A stretch of DNA of 44,847 bases from Eubacteriales bacterium (GTDB taxonomy: Bacteria > Bacillota > Clostridia > Lachnospirales > Lachnospiraceae). The stretch lies in the NCBI GenBank assembly GCA_030524715.1, contig JAUNGB010000042.1:1-44847 (forward strand). Reading direction: 5' to 3'. The notes under the pieces were generated by a model. It was not told where the DNA came from. It ran no database searches and was given only the letters and a program-made list of their open reading frames with translations. This document shows positions 24,823 through 32,527 of this stretch, piece by piece. The position numbers were made by a program, and so were the translations under genes. Numbering within the stretch: position 1 is the first letter of the stretch; every line of letters begins with the position of its first letter.

Positions 24823-25596
24823 CTACCTGGGAACGATCTCGTCCAGGGAGCAGATCTCCACGCCCTCTGCTGTCAGAGCCTTACGGATTTTTTCCACAAA
24901 GGCAAGCGCTTTTGCGCCGTCGCCGTGCACGCAGATGGAATCTGCCTGAATCTCAATATCCTTTCCGGTAATAGCGGTAATCTTCTTCTCCTTTACCATG
25001 CGGACGACACGGGCGATAGCCAGCTCTTCGTCCGTAATCATCGCCCCTTCTTTTCTTCTGTCCACAAGGCTTCCGTCCTCCTCGTAGGCACGGTCCGCAA
25101 AGACCTCAAGGGCAGTACGCAGCCCCATATCGGAAGCCGCACGTGCCAGTTCTCCCCCGGACAGGGCAAGCACAATAAGATTTTTGTCATATTCCGCAAT
25201 CGCCTCACAGATAGCCGTGGACAGCTTATAGTCTTTGGCAGCCATGTTATAAAGGGCCCCATGGGGTTTTACATGCTGCAGCGTCATATTGTTTACCCTG
25301 CAGAAAGCGTCCAGCGCGCCCAACTGGTACAGTACATACGCCTTCGCCTCTGCCGGGGATACGTTCATATTTCTTCTTCCGAAGCCCATCAGATCCGGAA
25401 AGCCCGGATGTGCGCCCACACGGATGCCCGCCTCCTTTGCGCAGGCAATGGTTTTTGCCATTACCACCGGGTCTGAGGCATGATAGCCGCAGGCTACGTT
25501 GGCGGATGTGATCAGCGGAATGACCTTGTCATCCATGCCGATGGTATAATTTCCGAAGCTTTCACCCAGATCACTGTTTAAATCTACATGATACAT
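24823..25596 (-). CDS. pxpA: 5-oxoprolinase subunit A (LamB/YcsF family)
   Basis: 257 residues, full length. Signature LNSDLGESFGNYTIGMD at the start, ANVACGYHASDP, GAHPGFPD, QHVKPHGALYN and the LVDRRKEGAMI segment. PxpA with PxpB and PxpC performs ATP-dependent opening of 5-oxoproline (pyroglutamate) to glutamate in the cytoplasm. It is the last gene of the operon, 13 bases after accC, and separated from pxpB/pxpC by accB and accC. Confidence 0.92.
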   Translation of the reverse strand: MYHVDLNSDLGESFGNYTIGMDDKVIPLITSANVACGYHASDPVVMAKTIACAKEAGIRVGAHPGFPDLMGFGRRNMNVSPAEAKAYVLYQLGALDAFCRVNNMTLQHVKPHGALYNMAAKDYKLSTAICEAIAEYDKNLIVLALSGGELARAASDMGLRTALEVFADRAYEEDGSLVDRRKEGAMITDEELAIARVVRMVKEKKITAITGKDIEIQADSICVHGDGAKALAFVEKIRKALTAEGVEICSLDEIVPR

Positions 25597-25609
25597 CAGG
25601 GGTCCTCCT

Positions 25610-26950
25610 TTATTTCATAATACTCTCAATAAATCCCGTATCCGCCTTTCCCTCGCAGAAAACAGGATGCCGCATGATCTGATACTGGAAGTCCAGATTC
25701 GTCTCCACCCCCAGGATCACCATCTCATCCAGAGCAGAACGCATCTTCTGCAAAGCCGCTTCCCTGTCAGGGGCGTGGACGATCACCTTGGCGATCATGG
25801 AATCGTATTCCGAAGGGATCCGGTAGCCGGAATACAGTCCCGTATCCACCCGCACGCCGTTTCCTGCCGGAAGATGGATATGCTCCACAACGCCCGGGCT
25901 TGGCATAAAATTCTTTTCCGGGATTTCCGCGTTGATCCTGCACTCAATGGCATGTCCCCGAAGCTGAATGTCCTCCTGGGTAAAGCTTAACGACTCTCCC
26001 ATGGCCACGCGTATCTGCTCGATGATCAGGTCTGTTCCGGTCACCATCTCCGTAACTCCGTGCTCGACCTGGATCCTGGTATTCATCTCCATAAAGAAAA
26101 ATTCTCCGTTTGGCGCCACAATGTACTCAATAGTTCCGGCATTGGTATAGTTCACTGTCTTTGCCGCCAGAACCGCATACTGGTTCATTTTCTCACGGAT
26201 TTCTTCCGTAATAGCCGGCGACGGGGATTCCTCGATCAGTTTCTGATGATTACGCTGTACGGAACAGTCACGTTCTCCAAGGGCTACCACATTTCCATGG
26301 TTATCCGCCATGATCTGGATCTCCACATGGCGGGGATTCTGTACGTAGCGCTCAATGTACATGGTATCGTCCCCAAAAGCATTGGCCGACTCTCTCTGCG
26401 CCATATTGAACTGAAATTCAAATTCATCCTCAGAGGCCGCTACGCGCATCCCTTTCCCGCCGCCGCCGGAGGAAGCCTTGATCATTACCGGATAGCCGAT
26501 CTCACGTGCCAGTTCTTTTCCCACTTCGGCCTCATAAACAGGCTCCTTCGTTCCCGGTACGACAGGAACTCCGGCCTCCATCATGGTCTTTCTGGCATGA
26601 GACTTATTGCCCATTTTGTCGATCACGTCCGCCTCCGGTCCGATAAAGGTAATTCCGTTTTCCTGGCATCTGCGGACAAATTCACTGTTCTCTGATAAAA
26701 AGCCAAAGCCCGGATGAATGGCGTCAGCCCCCATATTTCTGGCAGCCGTAATGATACGGTCCATATTCAGGTAGCTGTTTTTGGCAGGGCCCTCCCCGAT
26801 GCAGATCCTCTGGTCTGCAAGCTGTACATGCAGGCTTTTAGCGTCTTCCTTGGAATAAACAGCAACGCTGCGGATTCCCATATTCCGGCATGCACGGATG
26901 ATCCGAACTGCTATTTCACCGCGGTTGGCAATCAAAATTTTATTAAACAC
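25610..26950 (-). CDS. accC: Biotin carboxylase
   Basis: 446 residues, the size of the free AccC subunit. ATP-grasp features: FNKILIANRGEIAVRI, KSHARKTM, the glycine-rich ASSGGGGKGMR, ERYVQNPRHVEIQ, MEMNTRIQVEH. It carboxylates biotin on a carrier protein with ATP and bicarbonate. It follows accB by 22 bases and precedes pxpA by 13. No carboxyltransferase accA/accD genes are near, so in this operon it probably serves a dedicated reaction rather than general fatty-acid synthesis; that is inference. Confidence 0.93.
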   Translation of the reverse strand: MFNKILIANRGEIAVRIIRACRNMGIRSVAVYSKEDAKSLHVQLADQRICIGEGPAKNSYLNMDRIITAARNMGADAIHPGFGFLSENSEFVRRCQENGITFIGPEADVIDKMGNKSHARKTMMEAGVPVVPGTKEPVYEAEVGKELAREIGYPVMIKASSGGGGKGMRVAASEDEFEFQFNMAQRESANAFGDDTMYIERYVQNPRHVEIQIMADNHGNVVALGERDCSVQRNHQKLIEESPSPAITEEIREKMNQYAVLAAKTVNYTNAGTIEYIVAPNGEFFFMEMNTRIQVEHGVTEMVTGTDLIIEQIRVAMGESLSFTQEDIQLRGHAIECRINAEIPEKNFMPSPGVVEHIHLPAGNGVRVDTGLYSGYRIPSEYDSMIAKVIVHAPDREAALQKMRSALDEMVILGVETNLDFQYQIMRHPVFCEGKADTGFIESIMK

Positions 26951-26972
26951 AGCTCCAACCTCCTTTTGGCTT

Positions 26973-27416
26973 TTATAATTTCTTCACCCGGAACAGGGGC
27001 TGTCCGTATTCCACCTTCTGCTCATTGCTTACCAATACAGCCTCGATCTCACAGTCAAACTCACTCTGGATCTCATTCATCAGCTTCATAGCCTCCAGAA
27101 TGCAGACAGTCTGTCCGTTTTTCACCTGGTCTCCCACCTTGACAAAGGCCGGGGCGTCCGGCGCCGGCGCGGAATAAAAGGTGCCTACGATAGGTGAGGT
27201 AATAAAGAGCTTTTCATCCTCTTCAGCCTCCTGTGCCGCCGCTGGCGCTTCAGGCGCCGCTGTCATCTGAGGCGCCATGGGTACTCCCGCCGCCACTACA
27301 GGCGGATGATCCAGCTTGCTCATGGTAATTTTCAAGTCTCCGTCCTTTAAAGTAAACTCCGTCAAAGAAGAGTTTTCTATAATTTTTACTAAACCTTCAA
27401 TCTTTTCTAAATCCAT
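26973..27416 (-). CDS. accB: Biotin carboxyl carrier protein
   Basis: 147 residues from the ATG at 27416 (AGGGAG upstream; a longer frame to 27482 lacks a ribosome site and covers intergenic sequence). Layout: N-terminal helical region (1-35), Ala/Pro-rich linker (40-66), then the biotinyl domain with EAMKLM (biotinylated K111). A thumb-like segment SAPAPDAPAFVKVG is present. Partner of the AccC next to it. Confidence 0.9.
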   Translation of the reverse strand: MDLEKIEGLVKIIENSSLTEFTLKDGDLKITMSKLDHPPVVAAGVPMAPQMTAAPEAPAAAQEAEEDEKLFITSPIVGTFYSAPAPDAPAFVKVGDQVKNGQTVCILEAMKLMNEIQSEFDCEIEAVLVSNEQKVEYGQPLFRVKKL

Positions 27417-27502
27417 TCCTGCGTCTCCCTTCTTAGTAGATTGATTACTGTCGGAATGGGATACCGATTTCCCTCCGCCCATCCCGATATGAGTTTCCTG
27501 AA

Positions 27503-27526
27503 CCGCGCATCTGAAGCTACGCGGAT
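27503..27526. repeat. CCGCG hairpin repeat, copy 3
   Basis: CCGCGCATCTGAAG then CTACGCGGAT, in the 122-base gap between pxpC and accB, same orientation as copy 2 with one loop change (A to G). Confidence 0.65.
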
Positions 27527-27538
27527 TTCTTCTATTAT

Positions 27539-28543
27539 TTAATCAAACAATTTACTCAGACGTTTGGCCACCAGTCGGCAGTCCAGAACTTCTTTACACG
27601 GCTGGTGAATGATCTTGCGCATGGCGTCCAGTTCCTTCACCTCTTCTAAAAGAAGCCTTTGGGCCTCCTGCACAGTGATCGCCTTGAAACGTACCCTGTG
27701 GTCTGTCTTTCTCTGCACCAGCTTCGGAATATCCACAGAGGCTACCGTAGCGATCTTGGCATATCCGCCGGTTGTCTGCCTGTCCGAAAGAAGGATGATC
27801 GGCTTGCCATGAGACGGTACCTGAATAGAACCGAATGCGATCCCGTCTGAAATAATATCGGAAGCTTCCTTCGGCGCTATGAACGGCCCCTCCAGACGGC
27901 AGCCCATACGGTCAAAATCACTGGTCACCGTATATTCGCTGTTCAAAAAAGTTTCGATCCCCTGCTTGCTGAACAGATCGTCCTGTGGACCCATTACCAC
28001 GCGCAGAACCGTCTCCTCCTGGTCAAATTCATCCAGTTCCAGCTTTCTGGAAAGGAAGAACGGCAGGTATCTTCTCTTGATCCTGAAGGTAATATAATCC
28101 CCGGCCCGAAGCTTTCTTCCCTTAAAGCCTCCGATAGAGCTCTTCATATTTGTACAGCGGCTTCCCATAACGACCGGAATATCCAGATAGCTTGAAAAAG
28201 CAATATACCCTCTGCTTCCGGTCCTTGCGCTGCTGAATTTAAGGATATCGCCTTTATTCATATAGATCGCCGTATACATCGGCGCCGACTCTCCGTTAAT
28301 GGTCGGCTGGAAATCTCCGCCTGTAATGGCGATGATCGTCGCAGAGGTAAACTCCAGCGTCGGCCCGATCAGTGTAAATTCCAGGACAGCCTCATTCTCC
28401 GGGTTATCCAGAAGAAGGTTGGCGATCTTAAAGGAACGTACATCCATAACGCCTGCTACGGAAAAGCCCTGGCTCTGATATCCGGTGCGGCCCAGATCCT
28501 GTACTGTTGTCAGCATGCCGCCCTTGAGTATGCGAATTCCCAT
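27539..28543 (-). CDS. pxpC: 5-oxoprolinase subunit C (biotin-dependent carboxyltransferase-like, KipA family)
   Basis: 334 residues from the ATG at 28543 (AAGGAG in the end of pxpB). MGIRILKGGMLTTVQDLGRTG start, then NEAVLEFTLIGPTLEF, AITGGDF, RLRAGDY-like KLRAGDYIT and the AFGSIQVPSHGKPIILLSDRQTTGGYAKIATV signature. It is one half of the cyclophilin-like pair with PxpB, one base after that gene. The same fold occurs in the carboxyltransferase part of urea amidolyase, which is relevant given the accBC genes that follow. Confidence 0.9.
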   Translation of the reverse strand: MGIRILKGGMLTTVQDLGRTGYQSQGFSVAGVMDVRSFKIANLLLDNPENEAVLEFTLIGPTLEFTSATIIAITGGDFQPTINGESAPMYTAIYMNKGDILKFSSARTGSRGYIAFSSYLDIPVVMGSRCTNMKSSIGGFKGRKLRAGDYITFRIKRRYLPFFLSRKLELDEFDQEETVLRVVMGPQDDLFSKQGIETFLNSEYTVTSDFDRMGCRLEGPFIAPKEASDIISDGIAFGSIQVPSHGKPIILLSDRQTTGGYAKIATVASVDIPKLVQRKTDHRVRFKAITVQEAQRLLLEEVKELDAMRKIIHQPCKEVLDCRLVAKRLSKLFD

Positions 28544-28544
28544 T

Positions 28545-29273
28545 TTACACCTCTCCTTCGTGAACGATGCACTGGTATTCCCCACGTTCCACTAATTCCC
28601 TGATCCGCTTGTATTCCTCTTCATCAATGGGAACAAAACGGATATAATCTCCTGCTTCCACTAAAATCGGCACTTCTCTTTCCGGGTCATAGGTCTTTAC
28701 CGGAGTCATGCCCATCAATTGCCATCCTCCCGGGGAGTCCAGCGGATAAATGCCTGTCTGGGAGCCGCCGATACCGACGCTGCCCGCATTGATCTTAAGA
28801 CGCGGATTTGCAAGGCGCGGCGTATGGATGCGCTCATCCAGCCCTCCCAGATAACAAAAGCCCGGAAGGAAGCCAAGCATGTAGATCAGATAATCCCTTG
28901 AGGAATGGATCTGAATCACTTCTTCCTGTGTAAGCCCCGCATGTTTTGCGATATTGTCAATATCCGGGCCGTATTCCCCGCCGTAGCACACAGGAATTTC
29001 ATAAATCTTCTTTGTTCCTCCGCCTGCTTTCGCGTCCAGCTTCAGGAGGCCCTGGATCCGCGCCGTAATATTTTCATAGCTTACAACGCGGGGATCATAG
29101 TTGATCAAAAGGGAACAAAATGCCGGAATGACGTCCACCACGCCCTCAATGGACTGATCCCTCATTAACTGGACAGTTGCAGCGATCCTCCTGTTGATCT
29201 CCGGACTGATCTCCTTTCCGAACTCAACCAGAAGCGAGGAATCTCCTGCTGTTAAAATTCTGATATTCTGCAT
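28545..29273 (-). CDS. pxpB: 5-oxoprolinase subunit B (KipI family)
   Basis: 242 residues. IRILTAGDSSLLVEFGKEISPEINRR start, PAFCSLLINYDP, IPVCYGGEYGPDI, HSSRDYLIYMLGFLPGFCYLGGLDER, PRLKINAGSVGIGGSQTGIYPLDSPGGW: all KipI/PxpB signatures. It forms the oxoprolinase with PxpC and PxpA; in Bacillus the homologue also inhibits the sporulation kinase KinA. It has its own promoter behind a terminator that follows the permease gene. Confidence 0.92.
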   Translation of the reverse strand: MQNIRILTAGDSSLLVEFGKEISPEINRRIAATVQLMRDQSIEGVVDVIPAFCSLLINYDPRVVSYENITARIQGLLKLDAKAGGGTKKIYEIPVCYGGEYGPDIDNIAKHAGLTQEEVIQIHSSRDYLIYMLGFLPGFCYLGGLDERIHTPRLANPRLKINAGSVGIGGSQTGIYPLDSPGGWQLMGMTPVKTYDPEREVPILVEAGDYIRFVPIDEEEYKRIRELVERGEYQCIVHEGEV

Positions 29274-29309
29274 AATCGATCTCCTGTTTGTCTCAATTCA
29301 CACTGTCAG

Positions 29310-29338
29310 ATTTTATGGTGCTTTGTCCTTCGGACCAA
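29310..29338 (-). promoter_or_regulatory. Promoter of pxpB-pxpC-accB-accC-pxpA
   Basis: On the minus strand TTGGTC, a 17-base spacer and TAAAAT, ending about 36 bases before the pxpB ATG and just past the permease terminator. Confidence 0.55.
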
Positions 29339-29355
29339 GCATTTCTGTTTCTTTG

Positions 29356-29406
29356 AAAAAAAGGCGCAAGCCAGTACATCATTGCACTGGCTGACTGCAC
29401 CTTTTA
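29356..29406 (-). terminator. Terminator between permease and pxpB
   Basis: GCCAGT/ACTGGC core extended by AGGTGCA / TGCGCCT and followed by seven T on the minus strand. It is 9 bases past the permease stop. It separates permease from enzyme genes, or works as a partial terminator to set their ratio. Confidence 0.8.
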
Positions 29407-29415
29407 TGCCTTTCT

Positions 29416-30621
29416 TTATGCAAAGAATGTGCCCATTTTACTTACAAAGGTATCTATTCCCAGATATGCGGAAATGATAACGACAATGATTCCCAGTACC
29501 AGAAGCCATACCGGATGCTTGTAACTGTTTCCCATAATGGACTTTTTCTGGGATGCGATCAGGCAGATTCCCAAAGTGATCGGAAGGATCAGGCCGTTTA
29601 ACGCGCCGGCAAGCACAAGCAAAGTTGCAGGCTGTCCGATGGCTACCATGATAATGGTGGAAACCGCAATAAATCCGATAATCACCCAGTTCTCGTTTTT
29701 CTCGATGGCCGGATGGAAGGTCTTCAGGAAGGATACGGATGTATAGGCGGCGCCGATAATAGATGTAATCGCCGCGCACAGAAGAACCAGTCCCGCAAAA
29801 CGGTAGCCGATTTCTCCCGCTCCCTGTTTAAATGCGTCTGCAGCAGGGTTTGCGCTGTCCAGGGTCACTCCCTTTACCACAACGCCGAGCACTGCCAGAA
29901 ACAGGAAAATACGGACGATCGTGGCGATTCCCATTCCCATGAGAGAACTTCTGTTGATTTCCTTCAGATTCTTTTCACCGGTGATTCCGGCGTCGATCAG
30001 CCTGTGTGCGCCGGAAAAGGTAATGTATCCTCCTACCGTACCGCCCAGCAGCGTAATGATCGCAGGAACCAGATTGGAAACCCCTGCCTCCGGAATAAAG
30101 GTATTCTTCAGTGCGGAACCAACCGGCGGTTTTACCACGATGATCACAATAAAAATAACGACGATCATAATCGCGCCCAGCACTTTGGTCAGGGTATCCA
30201 TTGCTGCCTTTGCGTTTTTCAGAAGGAAAATCGCGATGGCAAGCACTCCTGCCAGGATGCAGCCGATGCTGTTGGGAATTCCCAGAAGCGTATTAAAGCC
30301 CAATGCGCCTCCGCCTACGTTGCCGATATTAAAGGCAAGGCCGCCAAGGGCAACCATAAACGCTACAAAATATCCCAGGCCGGGAAGAACCTTATTCGCT
30401 ACCTCCTGTCCCCTGAGTCCTGTCACGCACAGCACACGCCAGATATTCATCTGCGCGATAGCCGCCAGGATAATAGAAACCAGGATTACAAATCCAAAGC
30501 TTGCCTGATGCTGTCCGGTAAATTGCGCTGTCTGCGTCAAAAATCCCGGTCCGATCGCCGATGTGGCCATCAGAAACGCAGCTCCTAACAGCGCGCCTCC
30601 GCTTTTCTTTTTTTCATTCAT
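29416..30621 (-). CDS. NRAMP-related permease (YcsG-like), probable 5-oxoproline uptake
   Basis: 401 residues with about 11 hydrophobic helices and the general NRAMP/APC look. In metal-carrying NRAMP proteins helix 1 has DPGN and helix 6 has an MPH-type pair. Here the places read IGPGFLTQ and GGYITFSGAHR, so the metal ligands are missing. Relatives such as YcsG sit beside ycsF/kipI/kipA in Bacillus, which suggests an organic substrate, probably 5-oxoproline. Own promoter and terminator. Confidence 0.75.
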   Translation of the reverse strand: MNEKKKSGGALLGAAFLMATSAIGPGFLTQTAQFTGQHQASFGFVILVSIILAAIAQMNIWRVLCVTGLRGQEVANKVLPGLGYFVAFMVALGGLAFNIGNVGGGALGFNTLLGIPNSIGCILAGVLAIAIFLLKNAKAAMDTLTKVLGAIMIVVIFIVIIVVKPPVGSALKNTFIPEAGVSNLVPAIITLLGGTVGGYITFSGAHRLIDAGITGEKNLKEINRSSLMGMGIATIVRIFLFLAVLGVVVKGVTLDSANPAADAFKQGAGEIGYRFAGLVLLCAAITSIIGAAYTSVSFLKTFHPAIEKNENWVIIGFIAVSTIIMVAIGQPATLLVLAGALNGLILPITLGICLIASQKKSIMGNSYKHPVWLLVLGIIVVIISAYLGIDTFVSKMGTFFA

Positions 30622-30671
30622 GTTAAAACCTCCTTCTTTTTTGTTCTGTCATGAAATACTCATAATTAACT

Positions 30672-30700
30672 ATTATATGAAAAATTTACCAGATTAACAA
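30672..30700 (-). promoter_or_regulatory. Promoter of the permease gene
   Basis: Minus strand TTGTTA, 17-base spacer, TATAAT; start about 45 bases before the ATG at 30621. Confidence 0.65.
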
Positions 30701-30768
30701 GTTAATTTCCTACAATTCATACTTTTTTAAATTTTCAGTAACATTTCCCTATGTGAAGCGATAAAACA

Positions 30769-30792
30769 GACATACGCATTCCGCTTTGCCGC
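30769..30792. repeat. GCAAAGCGGAATGCG repeat, copy 1
   Basis: Minus strand GCGGCAAAGCGG then AATGCGTATGTC; 22 of 24 bases match 44163-44186. Next to it a perfect palindrome AGGCCGC-TGC-GCGGCCT (30807-30823) fills the rest of the 298-base gap between glyA and the permease gene. Confidence 0.5.
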
Positions 30793-30831
30793 AGGCTCAT
30801 GAACGCAGGCCGCTGCGCGGCCTATCCGCGA

Positions 30832-30867
30832 TAAAGCAAAAGCGCTCCGCTGTTTCCAGCAGAGCGC
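30832..30867 (-). terminator. glyA terminator
   Basis: Minus strand GCGCTC(T)GCTG / CAGC(G)GAGCGC stem followed by TTTTGCTTT, about 50 bases past the glyA stop. Confidence 0.75.
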
Positions 30868-30919
30868 CCTTGCCCCCAAATTTCAGGTGTGCTGCCTTTC
30901 GGCCTTTCTTTTTCTCTCC

Positions 30920-32158
30920 TTAACCAATCAAAGGATATTTGTCTGTTAATGTCTTTACCAGCGCCTTTGCCTGCTCTTTATTATCACGGCTCTTAAGCAT
31001 CAGGGAGATCGCCTCCGCGATAACATCCATATCCTCCGGCATCATACCGCGCGAGGTAACGGCAGGGGTTCCCAGACGAACGCCGCTTGTAACAAAAGCT
31101 GACTGCGGGTCATTGGGAATGGCGTTCTTGTTGCAGGTAATGTTCACCTCATCCAGAAGGTTCTCCATCTCCTTGCCTGTTACGCCAAGGCTGCGCAAAT
31201 CTACCAGCATCAGATGATTGTCCGTTCCGCCGGATACGATATCAACGCCCCGCTTCTTCAAGCCTTCGCAGAGAGCCTTTGCGTTCTCTACCACCAGACG
31301 GGCATATTCCTTAAATTCCGGCTGAAGCGCTTCCTTGAAGCAGACTGCCTTGGATGCGATCACATGCATCAGAGGGCCTCCCTGGATTCCCGGGAAAACA
31401 GCTTTATTAAAGTTGAATTTCTTCGCAGTCTCTGCACTGCTTAAGATCAGTCCGCCGCGGGGACCGCGGAGGGTCTTATGAGTTGTGGTGGTCACTACGT
31501 CCGCATAGGGAATAGGGCTTGGATGCTGTCCGCCTGCTACCAGGCCTGCGATGTGCGCCATATCCACCATCAGGTATGCGCCCACCTCATCCGCAATCTC
31601 TCGAAATTTCTTAAAATCAATGATTCTCGCATAAGCGCTGGCGCCTGCCACGATCAGCCTGGGCCTGCATTCCAGGGCAATTCTGCGAACCTCGTCATAG
31701 TCAATGACGCCGTTATCGTTTACACCGTAGGAAACCGCATGAAAGTAGGTTCCGGACATGTTGGCGGCGCTGCCGTGGGTCAGGTGCCCGCCATGCGCAA
31801 GATTCATGCCTAAAACCGTATCTCCCGGCTTCAGCATCGCAAAAAATACCGCCATGTTAGCCTGAGCTCCGGAATGGGGCTGTACATTGGCATATTCACA
31901 GCCAAACAGCTCTTTCGCGCGCTCGATCGCCAGTCTTTCTACTTCATCTACGCAGACACAGCCGCCGTAGAATCTCTTGCCCGGATATCCTTCCGCATAT
32001 TTATTGGTAAGCGGGCTTCCCATGGAAGCCATCACTGCTTTGCTGACCCAGTTCTCGGAAGCGATCAGTTCGATATGGGAGTTCTGGCGCTTTACCTCTG
32101 CCTCGATCAGCTCCGCGATCTCTGAGTCTACCTTCTCGATTTCCTCTAATGAATACAT
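30920..32158 (-). CDS. glyA: Serine hydroxymethyltransferase
   Basis: 412 residues, complete. [13 protein letters not shown], the [11 protein letters not shown] phosphate-binding loop, [13 protein letters not shown] and the PLP lysine K228 in [14 protein letters not shown]. It interconverts serine and glycine with tetrahydrofolate, the main source of one-carbon units for the AICAR transformylase and thymidylate steps. The ATG follows AGGAGG, and a near-consensus promoter lies 50 bases upstream. Confidence 0.96.
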   Translation of the reverse strand: MYSLEEIEKVDSEIAELIEAEVKRQNSHIELIASENWVSKAVMASMGSPLTNKYAEGYPGKRFYGGCVCVDEVERLAIERAKELFGCEYANVQPHSGAQANMAVFFAMLKPGDTVLGMNLAHGGHLTHGSAANMSGTYFHAVSYGVNDNGVIDYDEVRRIALECRPRLIVAGASAYARIIDFKKFREIADEVGAYLMVDMAHIAGLVAGGQHPSPIPYADVVTTTTHKTLRGPRGGLILSSAETAKKFNFNKAVFPGIQGGPLMHVIASKAVCFKEALQPEFKEYARLVVENAKALCEGLKKRGVDIVSGGTDNHLMLVDLRSLGVTGKEMENLLDEVNITCNKNAIPNDPQSAFVTSGVRLGTPAVTSRGMMPEDMDVIAEAISLMLKSRDNKEQAKALVKTLTDKYPLIG

Positions 32159-32207
32159 CTTTATTCATCCTCCTATAAGCTTCTAAGTAATAAATTAATT
32201 AAACACG

Positions 32208-32236
32208 ATTATAACCGATTCCCCCTCCCATGTCAA
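32208..32236 (-). promoter_or_regulatory. glyA promoter
   Basis: Minus strand TTGACA, 17-base spacer, TATAAT: a perfect consensus pair. Confidence 0.8.
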
Positions 32237-32272
32237 CAAGAAAAAGACATTTGTCCGCCGTACAAAAATTTT

Positions 32273-32301
32273 TTGACTAATCCGTGAATATCTGGTTTAA
32301 T
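32273..32301 (+). promoter_or_regulatory. Promoter of the alcohol dehydrogenase leader
   Basis: TTGACT, 17-base spacer, TTTAAT; predicted start about 32308, giving a leader of about 220 bases before the ATG at 32528. Confidence 0.6.
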
Positions 32302-32307
32302 AAAGAT

Positions 32308-32527
32308 AATGGTGGAGGCCGTCACGAAAAAATTCCACCTGTGCAGTTGCTATTTCATCGCAATAAATTGCATGAAAGTCTGCTGCCGGATTGCAACCGC
32401 ACAGGTAGAAAAAATTATCAGCGCTGCCGCGAATGATCGTGAAGGATGCCATGAATAATTATGGAGGCCGCCATGAAATGGAAATTATTGAAAATAAAAT
32501 GAAAATCATCGAAGGGAGAATTTATTT
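32308..32527 (+). promoter_or_regulatory. Structured 5' leader of the iron-type alcohol dehydrogenase gene
   Basis: The non-coding part of a 369-base gap. ACCTGTGCAGTTGC (32337-32350) pairs with GCAACCGCACAGGT (32393-32406) around an inner hairpin (TTTCAT-GCAAT / ATTGC-ATGAAA, 32353-32377). An upstream GGTGGA/TCCACC stem shares bases with the first arm, so the two compete. TGGAGGCCG is repeated at 32312 and 32465. A short open frame (MIVKDAMNNYGGRHEMEI onward) ends over the dehydrogenase ATG. No known riboswitch matches by eye, and no terminator is evident. Confidence 0.45.

Noticed and set aside
29713-30588. 291-codon plus-strand frame
   Set aside because: Antisense to the NRAMP-related permease; composition (many Gln, Arg, His, Asn) is typical of a reversed membrane-protein gene.
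32159-32320. Glycine or THF riboswitch upstream of glyA
   Set aside because: The distance from promoter to ATG is about 45 bases and holds no such core.
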